From: Phytophthora colocasiae | Taxonomy: Eukaryota; Oomycota; Peronosporomycetes; Peronosporales; Peronosporaceae | Length of the DNA: 64,000 bases | Assembly: GCA_018806915.1 (NCBI GenBank) | Contig: JAGKQI010000048.1 | Span: forward strand, 1 to 64,000 | Direction: 5' to 3' | Program-made: the position numbers and the translations under genes | Shown: positions 32,720-43,461 of the stretch, piece after piece | Position numbering within the stretch: the first letter of the stretch is position 1 | Layout of the letters: each line of letters starts with the position of its first letter | Notes under the pieces: generated by a model | The model's input: the letters and a program-made list of their open reading frames with translations, nothing else | Database searches by the model: none | What the model was told of the DNA's origin: nothing

Positions 32720-33460
32720 CGGTTAGCGAGGCTCCTGCCGGATTTGCAAGTGATGACCGTGGAGAGTGAACAAGTACAGGAACCCCTCCTCGGAGTACAA
32801 GGTGTAGAAGGATGTTGATCGTCGACACGGAATGATTCGTCGACGGTGGCTGACGCTGACGTGCGGTGGAACTCCCTGACAGCTTGAGAGCAGATGGCAG
32901 CGAGAGATTGGTCCAAGCAGCACTAAATGAAGCAGCGTCAATGGTTTGGGCGTACGGTGCACTTCCAGCCTGGAATTTCGAGCGACTTTCACTTGACGTT
33001 CGGAATTCATGTATCTGGGGCATGGAACTTCTATTGGAAGCCGTGACAGCTTAACTCTGTACTTGACCCCCTTCTTTCGCGACGAGATATACATGGTACC
33101 TGTAACACGAAATCTGTTGATCGAAGTGATGGGTTCGGATGGGACCCCATCAAACAGCACGACGTTTAAACGAGGGAGAAGCGTGTTCTGAAATTCAGGT
33201 TACATGGTACCGATACGTTTAGGTATCGGAACGCGGGACTGACATGCCCTTACGTCAACGAGTGCATGCAGCACGTCCAGTTGACGCATTTGGCTATGTT
33301 TACCGCCACTAGGCGTGTCCAAATTTATTTGTCTCATTTTTGTGATAGACTAAGAACTTCACGTGTACGACGTTTCACACTTCTATGAAAAAAAAAATTG
33401 TTTTTTTAAATGTTGCCCGAATGTCGTTTGACCAGCTAGCGATAACATGTATAGGTGGAG
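32720..33460. other. Intergenic upstream of FYVE copy C
   Basis: It should hold the copy C promoter. A short inverted repeat (TACCGATAC / GTATCGGAA) lies near 33,208-33,230. No gene is supported. Confidence 0.4.
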
Positions 33461-33491
33461 TGAATTCATCGTGCAGTGTGCACGACAAATA
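33461..33491. repeat. Crypton left inverted-repeat site
   Basis: Sequence GAATTCATCGTGCA, spacer GTG, then TGCACGACAAATAT. The inner 7 bp of the arms (TCGTGCA/TGCACGA) are perfectly complementary and the outer bases partly so. It resembles the site at 35,647-35,677 in sequence and spacing. Confidence 0.6.
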
Positions 33492-33553
33492 TTTGACGTG
33501 TTTCTATTGGCTGAAATTTATATTTAGACCGACCTCACATTGGATTCCAAACG

Positions 33554-35583
33554 ATGGACGACCTAGATGCACGCGTGGGGGAGGTGCTAAGCAATACGAC
33601 GGCGGAGAAGACGAAGTATACGTACATCAGAAGCATTACTCGCTTCGTGAAGTGGCTATATGATAATACAGACGAAGAACGCAAACGAATCCTCTTTGTG
33701 AACGCATTCCACGAACTTCCTACTAGCGACGAAGAGGTCATTGCTGCATGGCTATCTCAAGTTCCAATGCAAAGTCCTGTGTGTTTGGAGATTCTAAAGA
33801 TTGCATGAGGTACCTTACGTCGATGGAACAGCGTGGTGTAACTGGGAAGTCAACCTTCGGCAACGTACGGTCTGCAATTGTGTATCTTTTCTCTTCAACA
33901 GACTGTGCCCGGCCCAAAGATTTTGACTCCCGAATGAGACGTTTTTTTAAGGGACTACATCACACTGTGGCTAGAGTTGCTCAGAACAGAAACGAATCCC
34001 TTTGCGAAGGAAAGGAACCTTTCAGTTTCTCAATGTACAGAGCGGTGGCGAAAGCTATGATACAGTCTAGCAGGAAACAGGACGTGTTTGGTCATATCTT
34101 TCTTCTTACGTCTTGGAACCTTATGTGTCGAGCCAAAAGCACAGAATCAATTCGTTATGGACATCTTACTTGGCGTGAAGACTCAATGACAATTACATTC
34201 GCTCACATGAAAAACGACCAGGACGGTAGTCGTCCCCGTGACCCTAGGCACGTGTATGCAAATCCTACTATGCCAGAAGTATGTCCTGTGCTGGGAATTG
34301 CGGTTTATTTTGCGATAATGGGCTTTACACAGGATGGCAAGCTCTTCCCAGGTGGAAATCAGTACAATCGATTCCTCAAAGTGTTAAAAAGTGTTCTTTG
34401 TGGAGATCTGATGCGTGACGTTCTCACTGAAGCAGGCATGACACATGGTGCATTTGGTACTCACTCGGCGAGGAAGGGCGCAGCGACTTATGTCAGTAGC
34501 TGTTCGACATCGGGACCTTCCGCAGCGTCTATCTGCCTTCGAGCTGGCTGGACACTACCAGGGGTTCAAGACAAGTACGTTCGGTTTGAAGCCGCTGGTG
34601 ACATGGTGGTTGGTCGCTATGTAGCTGGACTTCCGTTTGACTCTCCTGACTTTGCGATTTTACCGCCGTTTTTTAATACTCGAAGTGGACAAATCCAGGA
34701 TTCATTAGAACTACGACAACGCATCCAAGTTGCGCTGGATGCTATTTTTCCTGGTGTGCCTCCAAATCTGAGGCAGATTTGCCAATTTGGATTGGCATCA
34801 TTGCTGTATCACAAAACCTATTTGCAGCAAAATCTACCTCCGACTCATTTACTTTTTGACACGCCACTATTTAATGTGAACAACGAGCCCCAATTGCAGT
34901 GGCTGCAACAGCGAGTTGAATGCAGAAAATGCCAAGTGGACGATTACATCACTGCTACTGGAATCCCCCCACACGTCGGTTTAATGGTTGAGCTGTCGTG
35001 TTACAAGGCTGAGCTAGCTTGTATGCGCGATACCTTTTCAGAATCATTTGAAAATGCTCTGAAGCGCCACATTAACGGTTCTGTCATGACTATGGAAGCA
35101 CTTGAGGCGGCATTTGCATCGGTGTTGGCCCGGTCAAGTTTGCTGCAACCCGTCGAACATACCGTAGGTGCTGAGAGCCTAACTCCTCATTCGGACAATA
35201 CTATTGGGCAGGCTCAACTCATGTTGTGGGACGGCTCTTTTCACAGAGTGCCAAAGGAATTTGTGTTGCCTTCAGGAACGATTCGAGTTGTCTGGCAGTG
35301 TTGGTGTGCTGGTAACCCTCCGTTACGGCTACTTACAAAGCACGATATGTCATCGAGACTGCAACGGAATCGATTATCAGAACTACGAAGAGTGATGCTT
35401 CTCATTCAAGGGCTACTGACTCAAGATGAAATTAAGCGAGCACATAGATCGACAGACGCAGCAGGACTGTTGTTTGAGCAGGTTAAAACTCGACTTCCAT
35501 TTAGATCGACATCTACAAAGGGAAGAGTGCGGAGACTGGAACAGTTATCGTGGCGGACACTTGCGCGTGAGTTTAAGTCATAA
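33554..35583 (+). CDS. Crypton tyrosine recombinase (one frameshift near 33,790-33,806)
   Basis: The first frame, 33,554-33,808, encodes the N-terminal helical DNA-binding part (KYTYIRSITRFVKWLYD). The catalytic part is in 33,748-35,583, another frame, entered at about DCMRYLTSMEQRG. The intervening GT...AG would be only about 24 bases, too short for an intron, so a one-base loss is likely. The catalytic arginine fits NLMCRAKSTESIRYGHL (about 34,125); then KNDQDG...HVYANP..PEVCPVLGIAVYF, typical of Crypton-like enzymes; THSARKGAATY (H-x-x-R, about 34,462); and a tyrosine in QDKYVRF or VVGRYVAGL. About 300 further residues follow the core without a recognised domain. The enzyme cuts and rejoins DNA through a 3'-phosphotyrosine. 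Confidence 0.7.
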
Positions 35584-35646
35584 CACATTGATTGTAGTGC
35601 TTGATTGAAGTGTCCCCTGTTTGTCAATCACCGTTTTATCCAATAA

Positions 35647-35677
35647 GAATTCGTGGTGCAAAGTGCACGACGAATTC
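35647..35677. repeat. Crypton right inverted-repeat site
   Basis: GAATTCGTGGTGCA and TGCACGACGAATTC form 14 bp arms with one mismatch around AAG. Degenerate single arms occur further on: TGCACGGCGAAATCC at about 35,761 and TGCACGACGTTTTCC at about 35,795. Confidence 0.65.
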
Positions 35678-35863
35678 CATGACATCTTCGCATGGCAGCC
35701 GTTTAGCTTGATATTTGTATGCATGCCACCTTCGCATGGTGGGAATTCACCGGCCATTCTGCACGGCGAAATCCATATGAAACATCAGTTTTGCACGACG
35801 TTTTCCGTAGAAGTCAACATGACGATGTGCATGCATTGATACATTGATACTCCCCTCCCCTCA

Positions 35864-38047
35864 ATGGCGTCTGTGAACCACATTCAAGTGCTGGAGAACG
35901 TTTGGATCCCTGTGGATGCCGAGACGCGCTTGTCGGCGCGGATTTGGCTCCCCCAACCGCAAACTACCAAGTACTCCGTTGTGCTCGAGTACATTCCGTA
36001 CCGTAAATCAGACTGGACGTCCACGAGGGATTCGAGCAACCACTTGTGGCTCGCTCAACGAGGCTTCGCAGTGGCTCGAGTGGACATTCGTGGCTCCGGC
36101 AATAGTGACGGTCACTATTATGGTGAATACACTGCACAAGAACTTCGAGATGGAGTGAAGGTCATCGAGTGGCTTGCAAGTCAAAGTTGGTGTTCTGGTA
36201 GTGTGGGGGTATTTGGCAAGAGTTGGGGAGGGTTTAACGGGTTGCAATTGGCTGCAATGGCTCCGCCTGCTCTACGTGGAGTAGTATCGCTCTACTCTAT
36301 TGACGACCGCTATGCAGACGATGTTCACTACATGGGGGGAGCAGTTCTAGGCTCTGAAGCTTTGAGTTGGGCCACTGTCATGTTCAGTTTGAACTCACTG
36401 CCCATGGCGCCGGAAACGGTAGGTACAGAGGTAGAATGGAAACGGAAATGGCAAGAGCGATTGGAGAAGCAGTTCCCCTGGTTACACGAGTGGCTGGCAC
36501 ACCAGACTCGAGATGAATTCTGGGAACATGGATCCATCTGTGAAGCGTACGACAAGGTGGAGTGTCCTGTGCTAGAGATCGGAGGTTGGAATGACGGATA
36601 CTTCAATGGAGTAGCGAGGATGATCAAAGGCATGAAGAACTCACCAAGTAAAGGGGTGGTCGGACCGTGGAGTCACAACTGGCCCAACCACGCAACCCCA
36701 GGACCCCAAGTCGGGTTTCTCGAAATGTGTCGACAATGGTGGAAGTACTCTTTAAATGGAGAAACGGACGGAAGTGCAATGAATTTTCCGGATCTGCAAC
36801 TTTTTGTGAAGGATGAGATCGACAACCCAACGTCGAGGATTCTCGAGTACCCGGGAAAATGGTGTGGAGTGGATAATGTGGACAAGTTAGAACAGAAGTT
36901 TGTGACGTTTTACTGTTCGAGTGAAGAAGACTACAAGCTACAAGCTGAAGCTGAACCACCAAGTTCCCATGAACGCACAGTCGGCTTGAATAGTCTGCAG
37001 GGAGCGTGGAGTGGCGAGTGGTTGTCTTTCGGAGGAGAAGATATGCCTGGAAACCAAGTGACCGAGGACGCTGTAGCTACCACGTGGTCTACTGGACCTT
37101 TGTCTTCGGATATTGAGATTATGGGGCGTCCTGAAATGAGTCTTTTCGTCAAATCCAACAAACCCCAAGCGCTAATCATGGCGCGGCTGAGCGACGTTTC
37201 TCCTTCGGGGAAGTCGACACTTATCACTCGTGGCGTTCTGAATTTGAGCCATCGCGAGGGTCACAAACTGGAGCAGTTGAAGCACATGCCCATCGGTGAA
37301 AGTACTCGTGTCAATTGGCAGCTCAACGCCTGTGCATACACCTTACGTGCTGGACACAGTTTGGTGCTTTCGCTTACTCCCAACTATTGGCCCATGGTGT
37401 GGCCGTCACCTGAACCAGTGGAGTTGACAGTGTCGTTTGCCGAGTCCAACATGCTCAAGCTCCCTGTGCTTCCTGAAGGTCCATCTCCTGTTGATACAGC
37501 AGCTACGTGTCCAGTGAAGGACTATCCTCTGGATGCTGGAACTCCCTCTCGTACCATTTCACTGCGAGAGGCTCCACCAATGGAGAGAAACTTGACGTTG
37601 ATGCTGTCCGAAACAGATTCGTCCCATCCGCTTCAACGCCTCGTAGTGAAGGAAGACCAAGGCAAAGATCTGCTGGTTGACGAAGGAATCGTCATGGAGG
37701 AAACCGCGACCAAGACGTATACAATCGATCCTCAATGTCTCCACCCTTGCGTCAACATCCAACGGACCCTCACGTATGAAAAGCTTCCTTCAAGTGAACA
37801 CAGTGAACTACTAGCCAAGTTCACTGATCAAGTTGCTACTGCAACGCACGTTGACAACTTGAAACTGGAACGTTTCGACTATGCAGAACACCCCGTTTTG
37901 CCTTGGAAAGTCAAAGTGGAGACAAACAGCTCCATGTCTTCCAACGCCACCACTTTCTTCCTCTCAGATCATCTGATTGTCCATTTAAACGGCTCCGTCT
38001 TCTTCGAGAAGAAGTACGAGAAGCAGATCCCGCGACAGTTCGTCTAA
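35864..38047 (+). CDS. CocE/NonD-type (S15 family) alpha/beta hydrolase
   Basis: This intact 727-residue frame starts MASVNHIQVLENVW. The N-terminal alpha/beta hydrolase part shows YIPYRKSDWTSTRD, VARVDIRGSGNSDG and the nucleophile elbow GKSWGGF at residues about 117-123 (Ser near 119). A later Asp (GGWNDGYF) and His (GPWSHNWP) complete a plausible triad. The C-terminal half is the beta-rich X-Pro dipeptidyl-peptidase C-terminal domain (RAGHSLVLSLTPNYWPMVWPSPE). Family members hydrolyse esters, acyl peptides or X-Pro dipeptides; the substrate here is unknown. No signal peptide is seen. A broken copy of residues about 420-525 lies at 22,568-22,807. It ends 137 bp before the PPR start on the same strand. 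Confidence 0.8.
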   Translation: MASVNHIQVLENVWIPVDAETRLSARIWLPQPQTTKYSVVLEYIPYRKSDWTSTRDSSNHLWLAQRGFAVARVDIRGSGNSDGHYYGEYTAQELRDGVKVIEWLASQSWCSGSVGVFGKSWGGFNGLQLAAMAPPALRGVVSLYSIDDRYADDVHYMGGAVLGSEALSWATVMFSLNSLPMAPETVGTEVEWKRKWQERLEKQFPWLHEWLAHQTRDEFWEHGSICEAYDKVECPVLEIGGWNDGYFNGVARMIKGMKNSPSKGVVGPWSHNWPNHATPGPQVGFLEMCRQWWKYSLNGETDGSAMNFPDLQLFVKDEIDNPTSRILEYPGKWCGVDNVDKLEQKFVTFYCSSEEDYKLQAEAEPPSSHERTVGLNSLQGAWSGEWLSFGGEDMPGNQVTEDAVATTWSTGPLSSDIEIMGRPEMSLFVKSNKPQALIMARLSDVSPSGKSTLITRGVLNLSHREGHKLEQLKHMPIGESTRVNWQLNACAYTLRAGHSLVLSLTPNYWPMVWPSPEPVELTVSFAESNMLKLPVLPEGPSPVDTAATCPVKDYPLDAGTPSRTISLREAPPMERNLTLMLSETDSSHPLQRLVVKEDQGKDLLVDEGIVMEETATKTYTIDPQCLHPCVNIQRTLTYEKLPSSEHSELLAKFTDQVATATHVDNLKLERFDYAEHPVLPWKVKVETNSSMSSNATTFFLSDHLIVHLNGSVFFEKKYEKQIPRQFV

Positions 38048-38184
38048 CGTGCCCAACTTCAACTTCAGTTTATGTGCACCACATCCATTTCAAAAACTTC
38101 AATCCGTGTCATCTTCTGTACCATCTGTATCATTTTGTATCTCTAGTCAACTCAATCTCGACCATTCCGCATTCAGTGGCCACC

Positions 38185-40671
38185 ATGTCCGCACTGCTCC
38201 GCTTCGCCGCGCTGCGTCGCTCTGTAGCTTCGTCACTAGCGCCCGCCGCTGCGTCGCACCTCAATGGACCGTCAGCTACACATCAGTCGCGTATGATCTC
38301 GCACAGTTCCGTGCTCATGAAGCGAGGAGGCGCCTCCGCCTTCGTGGTTAAGACAAGTAGTTGGAACCGTAGTAAAGGTAATAAGAGTCATAACGCCTTA
38401 AGTACGAAGCAGAAGCTGAAGAAAGGAGTAAAGCCTCATCGCACCCATTTGGAGCGGAAGCAGGAGCAGGAGAGGGGAAAACGTCTGAATGCGCGTAATG
38501 CCAAGGAGTGGGCGGCGCTGGAGCGCAATGACGAGCTGAACCGCGAGTTGGACGACGTTTTCGAGTACCTGAACAACTCTGGACCTCAAGGAGACTACAT
38601 CTACGAGCCGGAGCCAAGTCTGGCGGATGTGGACCACTTAGACGCTCTTGCGAAGCTTAATGCTATTGCTAGAGCCGATCCGGATATGATGAAGGAGGTG
38701 GACGAGACCCAACGAGCTGCTACGGAGGACGTTGATGTTGAAGGTGGAGAAATGCAGCATGAACTTGCTGTTAGTGACTACAACTTCCTGTTAAGAGTGT
38801 ATGCGGTCAAAGGACTGCATAAGGAGGCCAATGCCCTGTTGACCAGGATGGAGAAGAATCTGGACCCTCTAGATGCTGCTAACACTGTTGTACCAGTACA
38901 GCCGGATAGTACCGAGTTGGCTCTGATGGAAGAACTGGAGACTGTGCCACACGTTGTGGCTCCTGATGCCAAGTCGTACATGTTGTACGCTACGGCATTG
39001 GGCGAAAACGGACAAGCAGCTCAAGCTGTGCGTGTGATTGGACGAATGAAGGAACGTGGAGTGAAGCCAGATGTACCTGTGTACAATGCAGTGATGCGTG
39101 CGTGCTCCAAGGCTGGTCGTGTGCCCTGGGCGTACAATGTGATGGAGAAGATGCAGGTGGCTGGATTGGTGCCGGACCGTGCGTCCTTCACGATCTTAAT
39201 GAACTCTGCAATTGCCGAGGGAGATCTGGACAAGGCCTTTGAGACCTTCCACTTGATGCGAACGCATGTGACGGAGCCGGATGAGGTGGCATTCAGCTGT
39301 CTTATTAATGGATTTGCTCGTGAGGGACGAGTGGAGCGAGCTTTGAACTTGCTGGAGGATTTACTGGAGTGCGGCCTTACGCCTTCGCTCGTGACGTTCA
39401 ACACGCTGATGAACGCATGTGCCAAGTCGCACTATTACGCGCACAAGGCTATTGACTTCTACTATGAGATGCAGGAGCTGTACGATTACACACCGGATCT
39501 GTACTCGTACACGACAGTACTTCATGCCTGCGCCAAGCACGGCGACTTCATCCAGGCTGAGCAGATCATTCGCCACATGGAACGACACCACGTTCCTATG
39601 ACGGAGTTTGTGTACAACACACTTTTCAACGTGTACGCTCGTGCACAGATTAAGCATATTGTGGACAAGGCCCCACGCAACCAGAAGGCGCCGCCCAAGC
39701 CTGAGCCGATTTACCAGGAGCCGCTCGAGTGGGATGACGATGGCAAAGAAATCGACTTGACGCGTCCTGGCAAGGAAACGTTTTCGTTGGAGAACGCCAA
39801 TTATGACGGACGTTTCGACGAGGAGGATGAAGAGGAGTTCAGCGAGTCTGAGGACTACAAACTGAGCCCCGAGGCATTAGCTCAGGTAGAGGCACTTCGT
39901 CAGAAGGACGAGGCGACCCACGAAGAGCTCAAGAAGGCCGAATCGACGGAACTTGTCAAGACGGAGAGGAGTATGGAGGTTTACGGAGATGAAGATAACA
40001 AACTGTTCGCCGACAGTGAGGAGTCGCTGGAGTTCGAGCTCAGGCCGATGGACTTGAAGGACTTTGGCAAGTTCCAGACGCTCAATATCAAGCGTGCCGA
40101 GATTCGATTCCATGAGATGACGTTTGAGAAGGGGCTCAAGCCGTCGCTGATCACTCTGAACTCAATGATTGCAGTGTATTCGAACGCGCTGCGATTGCGC
40201 TCGGCTGAGGTTTTCCTGAACGAATCGTTTGCCAAGTACGACCTGAAGCCGAATATGTTCACGTACCGCAGCATGATGCAGATGTACGTGCGCGCCAAGA
40301 GGACAACGCAGGCTGAACAGTTGCTGGAGCGCGTTCGCGCTGAGATTGAGAGTGGAGACGTCGAGGCCGACAATGTGGTTTTTGGCTTGTTAGTGGATCA
40401 CTACGCTAGAAAGGGGCTGATGCGTCGTGCATTGAATACGCTTGAAGATGCCGATGCACTGGGCCTGCAATTGCAGGAGAAGCATTTGAAGAAAATCCGC
40501 GTTCTGACGGAGAAGTATGGTGTGTTTAGCGACCTCATCCCGGAGGATCCGAATGCTGTGCTGAAGGCTGGTTCTCGTCACAAGCTGATGGAAAAGCGTA
40601 AGGTACGCGCAGAAGTTTTGGAATACAACCGCAAGATCGGCAGGCGCTACCTTCTACCGAAGACAGTCTAG
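38185..40671 (+). CDS. Pentatricopeptide repeat protein, probably mitochondrial
   Basis: I chose ATG 38,185 (context CCACCATGT), giving 828 residues, because the upstream frame has no conserved look. Residues 1-50 are rich in Arg, Ala and Ser and lack acids (LLRFAALRRSVASSLAPAAA), a typical mitochondrial presequence. PPR motifs run from about residue 195 to 500 (DYNFLLRVYAVKGLHKEANALL, VYNAVMRACSKAGRVPWAYNVM, SFTILMNSAIAEGDLDKAFETF, AFSCLINGFAREGRVERALNLL, TFNTLMNACAK). They resume after an acidic insertion (DEEDEEEFSESEDY, about 550) with TLNSMIAVYSNALRLRSAEVF and TYRSMMQMYVRAKRTTQAEQLL. PPR proteins bind organelle RNA and act in its processing or translation. The target cannot be read from the sequence. 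Confidence 0.85.
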   Translation: MSALLRFAALRRSVASSLAPAAASHLNGPSATHQSRMISHSSVLMKRGGASAFVVKTSSWNRSKGNKSHNALSTKQKLKKGVKPHRTHLERKQEQERGKRLNARNAKEWAALERNDELNRELDDVFEYLNNSGPQGDYIYEPEPSLADVDHLDALAKLNAIARADPDMMKEVDETQRAATEDVDVEGGEMQHELAVSDYNFLLRVYAVKGLHKEANALLTRMEKNLDPLDAANTVVPVQPDSTELALMEELETVPHVVAPDAKSYMLYATALGENGQAAQAVRVIGRMKERGVKPDVPVYNAVMRACSKAGRVPWAYNVMEKMQVAGLVPDRASFTILMNSAIAEGDLDKAFETFHLMRTHVTEPDEVAFSCLINGFAREGRVERALNLLEDLLECGLTPSLVTFNTLMNACAKSHYYAHKAIDFYYEMQELYDYTPDLYSYTTVLHACAKHGDFIQAEQIIRHMERHHVPMTEFVYNTLFNVYARAQIKHIVDKAPRNQKAPPKPEPIYQEPLEWDDDGKEIDLTRPGKETFSLENANYDGRFDEEDEEEFSESEDYKLSPEALAQVEALRQKDEATHEELKKAESTELVKTERSMEVYGDEDNKLFADSEESLEFELRPMDLKDFGKFQTLNIKRAEIRFHEMTFEKGLKPSLITLNSMIAVYSNALRLRSAEVFLNESFAKYDLKPNMFTYRSMMQMYVRAKRTTQAEQLLERVRAEIESGDVEADNVVFGLLVDHYARKGLMRRALNTLEDADALGLQLQEKHLKKIRVLTEKYGVFSDLIPEDPNAVLKAGSRHKLMEKRKVRAEVLEYNRKIGRRYLLPKTV

Positions 40672-41536
40672 GCAAACAACTTGGGCAACGGTTGCTTTAC
40701 GGTAGGTACATCGTTAGATAGAAGTTGTCCTTATATACACGTAAGTGTTTTTCTGGACTATTACGTGAAACGATGGCGATTCCAGCCTTCTGCCAGGTAG
40801 TTTCGGACGACATCAACGTTTGTTCTGCTCCATTTGGGAGCAAAACTCCGATGATTTCAAACCGGTACGAGCGCTTGCGCTTTCATGTACTTGTACAGTG
40901 AAATCTGTTTTCACTTACTCGATGAATGCTGTAGCACTTGGCTGGTTTTCATGAAAATGCAAAGCTGGATCACAATTCATGCAATAGAGCACCCGCCAGT
41001 GCTTCGATTGGGTTGGTGGCACGCGCTTTCGTTCACGAATGGATCATTCATCACGTTTCTTGATCACTACACATGTACAAGAACTGTTCAGTGTACACTG
41101 AGTGTTATCGTGTCGCTGCAGCTGCAGTTAACGGGGTCTCGAGCTCGTTGTTATTGCACGAGCGTAGGATCTTTGAGTCTGTCGAGTCATCCGTTCCACA
41201 AACTGTTTACAGCTTCGTGAATACGATACCGGTGCCCCTCCCGCAAACAATTCGTTTCCCTTGCTCACTTTGACACAGCGATTAACAACGTCAGGTACAC
41301 TGTAGCCGTCAAGTCATCCGAGTTGTCCACCAGTCTGGCGATCTGGTTGGGTCGAGGCACACGTAGCTAATCCCTTTAGCCCTGCCAGTCGACTCTACAT
41401 CGTGGTGGTGCAACCAGGATGCCATCAATGATGGTCGACTGGTGCAACTGTTTCCTGGCCGTGAGTCTCCACTAATCGGTTGGTGCGAAGGGATCTGCTA
41501 AGCCTGGCACTTTCGGATTTCCAGGGAACCAGCAAG
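40672..41536. other. Intergenic, no supported gene
   Basis: It lies between the PPR gene and the transporter, both on the plus strand. Frames are short and unrelated. The part before 41,537 should hold the transporter promoter. Confidence 0.45.
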
Positions 41537-43201
41537 ATGAGTCCTCCACAATCTTCAAGCATCACCGAGCCCAGTAAAATAGCTCTGGAATCTCCCCAGC
41601 TCGACTACGAAGGAGTGAAGACCCCTGTCGACCTCGAAGGTGGTGCGCTTGAGCCTGGAGGCACACCCCACGTCTTCTCCTGGCAACATGTCGGCCTACT
41701 GGCTCATATCGCATCCGTTGGTGTCGTGTATGGCACTCTGTCTTGCGTCCTCTACGCCGTGTTGAACAACTACCTGTACATGTCGGCGGTGCTGACAGCC
41801 ACAGCTCAAGCTTTGGTGCGACTTCCGCGTGCTTTGCGTGTATTTACCGCCATCTTCTCCGACTGCTACCCGATTTTCGGCTACCGACGTCGTCCGTACC
41901 TCATTTTGGGCTGGGTGATCACCTTCGTGTGCTGCTTTATGATGGCCGTGTTGCCTTTGGGTGATCCGTACTACGGAGATCCGTCCCTCTCTGGGATGGA
42001 TGAGGACGAAATGACGGCAGAACAGCTAGCTCTGATCAACCACGACGCACCGGACAAAGGTATCAAGCTCATTATCTTCTTCGTGTTCGCCAATCTAGGC
42101 ACGGTTATCTCGTTTGGAGCCTCAGATGGCTACATGGTTGAGTTAGCTCGTCGTGAACCGGAGGAGATCCGAGGAACCACGCAGTCCTATGTGTCAGCTA
42201 CGCGTCAGATTTTCATGGTGTTGGCAGCGTTTATGACCGGACTGGGACTCAACGGAGAGGACTACGGCGGTGACTTCTCCTGGTCTATGGGCTTCAACGC
42301 CATCATGGGCGTCTGTGCGGCCTTCTCGTTCGTGACGATCCCTCTCTGCTGGTTCTGCGTGACCGAGGAGAAGGTGCCTCGGAAGTCCATGCGCAAGTTC
42401 CTGGCGTATCTCTACGACCTTCTGCAGCATCGCGTCATGTACCAAGTCATCGCCTTCCGATTCTTCCGTCAGATTTTGTCGCTGTTCTCCGTCACCGCTT
42501 CCAGTCCCATTCAGAGCACGTGGGCCAATGTGACGCCATTGAACGAAGGAATCTCCGAGATGATCTCGTGTCTCGTCACGTTTGTGTCGCTGTGGATCGT
42601 ACGTCGCTATGGACTGCACTGGAGCTGGAAAGTGGTTGTCGTTGTGTGTCAATTCGGAGTTGTCTTTGTGGACGCTTTCCCAACGTTCTTCACGATCTGG
42701 AACGTCTACCGTAGCCAGTGGTTCTGGTTGGGAGTACCATTGCTTGAAGAGTTCCCGAACAGTATCGGAGACTTTATCGCTACTCTGTTCGTGGTGGAGG
42801 TGTGTGACAAGGGCAGTGAAGCGACAATTATGGGTTTGATGATCACCATTTCCGCCTTAGGTACGCCGTTCTCCACTGTGCTCTACAAGACGGTGGACAG
42901 CTATTTCGAAATTGAACGCAAGTTCATCGTCAAGGACGACCACCACGTGCGCTCTCAAGTCACTTACGCGTACCTCATCGCCTACGCGTGCAACTTGCTC
43001 TCGGTGGTTTTCGTGGTTTGGCTTCCGCGCCAAAAGGCAGAAGTTCATGCCCTCAAGGCCAAAAAAGACAAGAGCAAACTTCTGGGTACGTTGACGGTTT
43101 GCTACTTGGTATTCGCCTTCTGCTGGATCATCATGACCAATGTACTGAGTCTGTTCGACTCCACTTCCTGTCTACGTATTGCTGGTGGATCTGGTTGCTA
43201 A
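41537..43201 (+). CDS. BT1 / folate-biopterin-type transporter
   Basis: The frame from ATG 41,537 gives 554 residues with about 12 membrane segments (GVVYGTLSCVLYAVLNNYL, PYLILGWVITFVCCFMMAVLP, LIIFFVFANLGTVISFGA, FIATLFVVEVCD). Motifs RVFTAIFSDCYPIFGYRRRPYLILGW and ASDGYMVELARREPEEIRGTTQSYV match the BT1/folate-biopterin branch of the major facilitator superfamily, common in oomycetes. These transporters move folates, pterins or related solutes across membranes. The long N-terminus is soluble and acidic. A 3'-end fragment in opposite orientation lies at 44,430-44,522. Confidence 0.8.
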   Translation: MSPPQSSSITEPSKIALESPQLDYEGVKTPVDLEGGALEPGGTPHVFSWQHVGLLAHIASVGVVYGTLSCVLYAVLNNYLYMSAVLTATAQALVRLPRALRVFTAIFSDCYPIFGYRRRPYLILGWVITFVCCFMMAVLPLGDPYYGDPSLSGMDEDEMTAEQLALINHDAPDKGIKLIIFFVFANLGTVISFGASDGYMVELARREPEEIRGTTQSYVSATRQIFMVLAAFMTGLGLNGEDYGGDFSWSMGFNAIMGVCAAFSFVTIPLCWFCVTEEKVPRKSMRKFLAYLYDLLQHRVMYQVIAFRFFRQILSLFSVTASSPIQSTWANVTPLNEGISEMISCLVTFVSLWIVRRYGLHWSWKVVVVVCQFGVVFVDAFPTFFTIWNVYRSQWFWLGVPLLEEFPNSIGDFIATLFVVEVCDKGSEATIMGLMITISALGTPFSTVLYKTVDSYFEIERKFIVKDDHHVRSQVTYAYLIAYACNLLSVVFVVWLPRQKAEVHALKAKKDKSKLLGTLTVCYLVFAFCWIIMTNVLSLFDSTSCLRIAGGSGC

Positions 43202-43461
43202 AGGTATTAATTACCGTTAGACAGGTTACTCGAACGTAGAGAGGATTTGGGGAGTGATTTAGAGAAAGATTACATAGTCTCAGGGCAGCCAGGTACATGT
43301 AATTCATATGTCGGTAGGCATGCTGTGCCATCTGAATTGCGGGTGAAATAGCAAGATCGCAATCAAGCATTTTGCTGGTGTCTGCCAGTCTATATGCCAG
43401 AGAGTCCCTGTTCCAATTCAGCCATTCCGACTCCTACTTTCCAACACGCATCTCTCTGGAT

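Larger units (their letters stand above)
33461..35677 (+). mobile_element. Crypton-type tyrosine recombinase element
   Basis: A tyrosine recombinase gene (33,554-35,583) lies between two similar dyad sites. The left one has the core ATCGTGCA-GTG-TGCACGAC. The right one is GAATTCGTGGTGCA-AAG-TGCACGACGAATTC with 14 bp arms and one mismatch. Such inverted 10-14 bp arms around a short spacer are the usual form of tyrosine recombinase core sites. Cryptons are DNA transposons that carry only this enzyme, lack terminal inverted repeats and are known in oomycetes. I infer boundaries near these sites; the exact crossover point cannot be fixed. Extra half-sites after 35,677 may mean the element or its target array extends to about 35,810. 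Confidence 0.65.

Noticed and set aside
33780..33810. A small intron in the Crypton recombinase
   Set aside because: The only GT...AG candidate is about 24 bases, shorter than known oomycete introns.
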